Shown here in pieces: positions 6,943 to 9,817 of a DNA stretch of 9,817 bases. The translations under genes and the position numbers were made by a program. The notes beneath the pieces were generated by a model. The model was not told the DNA's origin and made no database searches. It saw only the letters and a program-made list of their open reading frames with translations. The stretch's first letter is position 1; every line of letters starts with the position of its first letter. This DNA comes from an uncultured Blautia sp. (lineage in GTDB: Bacteria > Bacillota > Clostridia > Lachnospirales > Lachnospiraceae): positions 1 to 9,817 of the forward strand of contig CAKRRG010000086.1 in assembly GCA_934394545.1 (NCBI GenBank), given 5' to 3'.

Positions 6943-8586
6943 ATGCAGGTATTTAACGGAAAAAGTGTTTTCGGCGGAATCGCCATTGGTAAGATCAGTG
7001 TATATCAGAAAAAAGAGCAGCAAGTGAAGCGTGTAAAAATCGATGATCCGGATCAGGAACTGGCACGTTATGAGAAGGCAAAAGCAGAAGGAATCCGGCA
7101 GCTGCAAGGGCTTTATGATAAAGCCCTAAAAGAAGTTGGAGAGGCAAATGCTACCATTTTTGAGGTTCATCAGATGATGATGGAGGATGACGGATATAAT
7201 GAATCAGTGGAGAATATTATCCGCAGCCAGGGCGTGAATGCAGAGTATGCAGTGGCAACTACAGGAGACAACTATGCCCAGATGTTTTCCGCTATGGATG
7301 ATGATTACATGAGAGAGCGTGCAGCTGATGTACGTGACATTTCCGAGCGCCTTCTTACTATTTTAAATGGAGAAGAGAGCGGATGTATGGATGCAGATGA
7401 GCCGAAGATCATTGTAGCGGAGGATCTGGCGCCATCAGAGACAGTACAGCTGGACAAGGATAAAGTTCTTTCCTTTGTTACAGTTAAGGGTTCTTTGAAT
7501 TCCCATACAGCCATTCTTGCAAGAACCATGGCCATTCCTGCACTTGTAAATACATCTATGGCACTGGATGGTTCCATAGATGGCAAAATCGGAATTGTAG
7601 ATGGTGCAAATGGTACTTTCTATGTGGATCCTGATGAGGCAACTCTGGAAGAGATGAAGAAGCGTCAGGAAGAAGACTTTGCCAGAAAGCAGCTTCTTCT
7701 GACTCTTAAGGGAAAAGAGAACGTTACACTTGACGGACAGAAGGTAATGCTGTACGCTAATATTGGCAACATCAAGGACCTGGCAACGGTGATCCAGAAT
7801 GATGCAGGAGGAATCGGACTTTTCAGAAGTGAGTTTATTTATCTGCAGAAAGAGGACTTTCCTACAGAGGAGGAGCAGTTTCAGATTTACAGACAGGTTG
7901 CACAGACGATGGCAGGTAAGAGAGTGATCATTCGTACTCTTGATATCGGTGCAGATAAGCAGTGCGATTATTTCCATATGGAACATGAGGAAAATCCGGC
8001 ACTTGGCTGCAGAGCTATCCGTATCTGTCTGACCAGACCTGAAATATTTAAGACACAGCTTCGCGCATTATTCCGTGCAAGTGCATTTGGCAAAATTGCC
8101 ATTATGTATCCCATGATCACCAGTGTATCAGAAGTGCGTAAGATTAAGGAAATCGTAGAGGAAGTAAAGGCAGAACTGACCAGTCAGGGTGTGGAATTCG
8201 GGAATCCGGAGCAGGGGATTATGATCGAGACGCCGGCAGCGGCCATTATCAGTGATGATCTTGCGAAGGAGGTAGACTTCTTCAGTATCGGAACCAATGA
8301 CCTCAGCCAGTACACCATGGCAATTGATCGTCAGAATCCTCAGCTTGACCTGTTCTTTGATCCCCATCATCCGGCAGTACTGCGTATGATCTCTATGGTT
8401 GTGGAGAATGCACATAAAGCAGGAATCTGGGCTGGTATCTGCGGGGAGCTTGGTGCTGACCAGTCACTTACAAAAGAGTTTCTTGCAATGGGCGTGGATG
8501 AACTTTCTGTTTCACCGGGAAGCATTCTGCCACTGCGTAAGATTATTCTGGAAACGAACGTTACAGATTATAAGGCAGGTAAATAA
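6943..8586 (+). CDS. ptsI: PTS enzyme I (phosphoenolpyruvate-protein phosphotransferase)
   Basis: Enzyme I autophosphorylates from PEP and donates phosphate to HPr. With the ATG at 6943 it has 547 residues, slightly below the usual 570. The N-terminal HPr-binding helical domain and phosphohistidine domain carry the active His188 in GSLNSHTAI. The C-terminal PEP-binding TIM barrel shows GIGLFRSEF (290-298), RTLDIGADK (331-339), IMIETPAA (426-433), FSIGTNDLSQYT (447-458) and Cys500 in GICGELGAD. I prefer the ATG at 6943 because family members begin a few residues before the GIAIGK motif and GGGAG (6931-6935) is well spaced. A GTG at 6892 in the same frame, behind AGGAAG, would add 17 residues (564 in total) without family support. 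The active-site loop has GSLNSH rather than the commoner GGRTSH. The stop overlaps the next gene's start by one base. Confidence 0.95.
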   Translation: MQVFNGKSVFGGIAIGKISVYQKKEQQVKRVKIDDPDQELARYEKAKAEGIRQLQGLYDKALKEVGEANATIFEVHQMMMEDDGYNESVENIIRSQGVNAEYAVATTGDNYAQMFSAMDDDYMRERAADVRDISERLLTILNGEESGCMDADEPKIIVAEDLAPSETVQLDKDKVLSFVTVKGSLNSHTAILARTMAIPALVNTSMALDGSIDGKIGIVDGANGTFYVDPDEATLEEMKKRQEEDFARKQLLLTLKGKENVTLDGQKVMLYANIGNIKDLATVIQNDAGGIGLFRSEFIYLQKEDFPTEEEQFQIYRQVAQTMAGKRVIIRTLDIGADKQCDYFHMEHEENPALGCRAIRICLTRPEIFKTQLRALFRASAFGKIAIMYPMITSVSEVRKIKEIVEEVKAELTSQGVEFGNPEQGIMIETPAAAIISDDLAKEVDFFSIGTNDLSQYTMAIDRQNPQLDLFFDPHHPAVLRMISMVVENAHKAGIWAGICGELGADQSLTKEFLAMGVDELSVSPGSILPLRKIILETNVTDYKAGK

Positions 8587-9341
8587 TGTTAACACAGCAA
8601 CGACATGAGATTATTTTGAAGCTTCTGAGGGAGAAGGGGAGTATCACGGTCACAGAAGTGAAGGAGCTTCTGGATACATCAGAATCAACCGTACGAAGAG
8701 ATATTACAGCTCTGGATAAAGAGGGCAAGCTGGAGAAGGTTTTTGGCGGTGCCGTGGAATTGAAGGAGCGGGTAACCACATATGAGTATTCCGTAGCGGA
8801 GAAGATGGGGCTGAAGCAGGAGGAGAAGGACAGAATCGCCAGATATGCAGCTGACCTTGTTAAGGATGAGGATTTTGTATACATTGATGCAGGAACCTCC
8901 ACCGGAGGTATGCTGAAATTTCTTCAGGTGACAAGGGCAGTATTTGTCACCAATGCAGTGGCTCATGCTCAGATGCTGGCTGAGAGAGGATTTAAGGTTC
9001 TCCTTGTAGGCGGAGAACTGAAGGGTTCCACAGAGGCGGTTATTGGAAACCAGGCTATGAATACCCTTCGGGGCTACCATTTTACCAAAGGCTTTTTTGG
9101 AACTAACGGAATCACCAAAAAGAGCGGTTGCACCACACCGGATGCCAATGAGGCGGCAGTTAAGGCAGCAGCTATGGAGCAGTGCAGGGAGTGCTATGTG
9201 CTCTGTGACAGTTCCAAGTTTGACAATATAAGTTCTGTGACCTTTGCGGGATTTTACCGTTCTACGATCATAACAGATAAGATTCCGGCAGGATATGAAG
9301 ACTGCGCGAATCTTATTGAAGTACAGAAAGAGCAGAAGTAA
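8586..9341 (+). CDS. fruR: DeoR-family transcriptional regulator, fructose operon type
   Basis: The 251 residues form a standard DeoR-family regulator. An N-terminal winged helix-turn-helix (about 1-57) has the recognition segment TSESTVRRDITAL (31-43) and the wing motif VFGGA (52-56). The C-terminal sugar-phosphate sensor domain (about 75-232) has DAGTST (101-106), VTNA (121-124), GGEL (142-145), a FGTNGI segment (171-176) and SSKF (209-212). Fructose-locus relatives are thought to respond to fructose-1-phosphate, so it most likely represses the operon from repeats near 3633-3658. The start ATG overlaps the ptsI stop as TAATG. The preceding site is a weak AAGGCAGG, suggesting translational coupling to enzyme I. 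Being the operon's own last regulatory gene implies autoregulation. The family is certain; the symbol and ligand come from context, and glycerol or galactitol-type DeoR relatives cannot be fully excluded. Confidence 0.85.
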   Translation: MLTQQRHEIILKLLREKGSITVTEVKELLDTSESTVRRDITALDKEGKLEKVFGGAVELKERVTTYEYSVAEKMGLKQEEKDRIARYAADLVKDEDFVYIDAGTSTGGMLKFLQVTRAVFVTNAVAHAQMLAERGFKVLLVGGELKGSTEAVIGNQAMNTLRGYHFTKGFFGTNGITKKSGCTTPDANEAAVKAAAMEQCRECYVLCDSSKFDNISSVTFAGFYRSTIITDKIPAGYEDCANLIEVQKEQK

Positions 9342-9371
9342 TGTGGACTTTTTTTATGTGAGGTAAGAATT

Positions 9372-9817
9372 ATGATAAAGCTGATCGCATCAGATCTGGA
9401 CGGTACACTTCTGAAAGAGGGAACTATGGATATTAACCCGGAGATTTATGAGATCATCCGGAAACTGAAGGCTAAAGGGATTGTATTTGCGGCAGTCAGT
9501 GGAAGAGAATATGACAGTATTGAAAGAGTGTTTGCTCCTGTAAAGGATGATATTTATTTTATTGCCGGGAATGGCGGAATCATTTCCTATCAGGGAGAAA
9601 TCATTGAAAAAATGGCGATTCCCCCAGATGTGTTGAAAGAGGTTGTAGAGTTTGTACGTGCACAGAAGGGGGCGTCCTTTATGACAGCCGGAAGCGCCCA
9701 GGCATATGTGGAGCGCGCAGATCAGGCTTTTGTGAAAAAGCTTCGGGAAGGGTATAAGCTTCATGTGAATGAGGTGGATGATGTGCTGAATGCCCCGGAG
9801 ACAATGACAAAGGTGGC
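9372..9817 (+). CDS. Cof-type HAD-family sugar phosphatase, 3' end outside the window
   Basis: The frame is open to the end of the window (148 full codons). HAD motif I is SDLDGTLL (7-14), with the nucleophile Asp8 and acid-base Asp10. Motif II is VSGRE (42-46), followed by IAGNGG (64-69), typical of Cof/YidA-type (class IIB) phosphatases in which a cap domain follows. Full proteins of this group have about 260-290 residues, so half is missing, including motifs III and IV. The start is supported by GAGGT (9360-9364), seven bases upstream. It follows fruR by 30 bases on the same strand with no convincing terminator between them, so it is probably part of the operon. It may hydrolyse sugar phosphates or flavin/cofactor phosphates. 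A role in draining excess fructose phosphates is only a suggestion from its position. Confidence 0.88.
   Translation, partial: MIKLIASDLDGTLLKEGTMDINPEIYEIIRKLKAKGIVFAAVSGREYDSIERVFAPVKDDIYFIAGNGGIISYQGEIIEKMAIPPDVLKEVVEFVRAQKGASFMTAGSAQAYVERADQAFVKKLREGYKLHVNEVDDVLNAPETMTKV

Noticed and set aside
7435..7986. 183-codon open frame on the - strand over ptsI
   Set aside because: It is antisense to the catalytic part of enzyme I, with no start signals or family features.
9336..9355. Terminator between fruR and the HAD phosphatase gene
   Set aside because: There are seven T residues, but the only hairpin is a 4-bp AAGT/ACTT stem, too weak to terminate efficiently.
9341..9361. Six-codon open frame (MWTFFM) overlapping the fruR stop
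   Set aside because: It forms another TAATG overlap, but is too short to support as a gene and has no clear ribosome binding site.

Overview
The window looks like chromosomal DNA from a Gram-positive anaerobe of the class Clostridia, most probably a Lachnospiraceae-type gut bacterium. This rests on the style of the proteins, strong AGGAGG-type ribosome binding sites, near-consensus sigma-A promoters and moderate GC content. The genus cannot be fixed from the sequence alone. Every gene I can support lies on the + strand, and there are no signs of mobile elements, CRISPR, tRNA or rRNA.

Layout: (1) 1-3411 is the 5'-truncated end of a very large ABC transporter that fuses an ATPase to a MacB/FtsX-type permease. 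It has an extracellular region of more than 800 residues containing a previously unnamed (to me) triple tandem repeat. It closes with a textbook rho-independent terminator (3419-3463). (2) 3464-3676 is an AT-rich control region with a near-perfect promoter (TTGACT-17-TATAAT) and phased CAAA repeats on both sides that are candidate operator sites. (3) 3677-9341 is a fructose phosphotransferase cluster: fruK (1-phosphofructokinase), fruA (fructose EIIABC), ptsH (HPr), ptsI (enzyme I) and a DeoR-family regulator (fruR-like). (4) 9372 to the end is a truncated Cof-type HAD phosphatase.

How the genes work together: enzyme I takes phosphate from PEP and passes it to HPr His15. It then moves to EIIA His67 and EIIB Cys179 of FruA and on to incoming fructose, giving fructose-1-phosphate. 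FruK converts this to fructose-1,6-bisphosphate, and the DeoR-type protein probably senses fructose-1-phosphate and controls the promoter. The whole relay from PEP to glycolysis is therefore encoded at one locus. An internal promoter (TTGACA-17-TATAAA) before ptsH, and a UNCG-loop hairpin between ptsH and ptsI, suggest that the general PTS genes are also expressed apart from fructose induction, with HPr probably made in excess over enzyme I.

The most notable points are: HPr has alanine at position 46, where Firmicutes normally carry the regulatory serine phosphorylated by HPr kinase; the ptsH/ptsI intergenic RNA structure; the internal ptsHI promoter with its duplicated -10 element; and the repeat architecture of the ABC transporter's extracellular domain. 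I do not see a wholly new system. The locus is a recognisable metabolic operon with several regulatory peculiarities.
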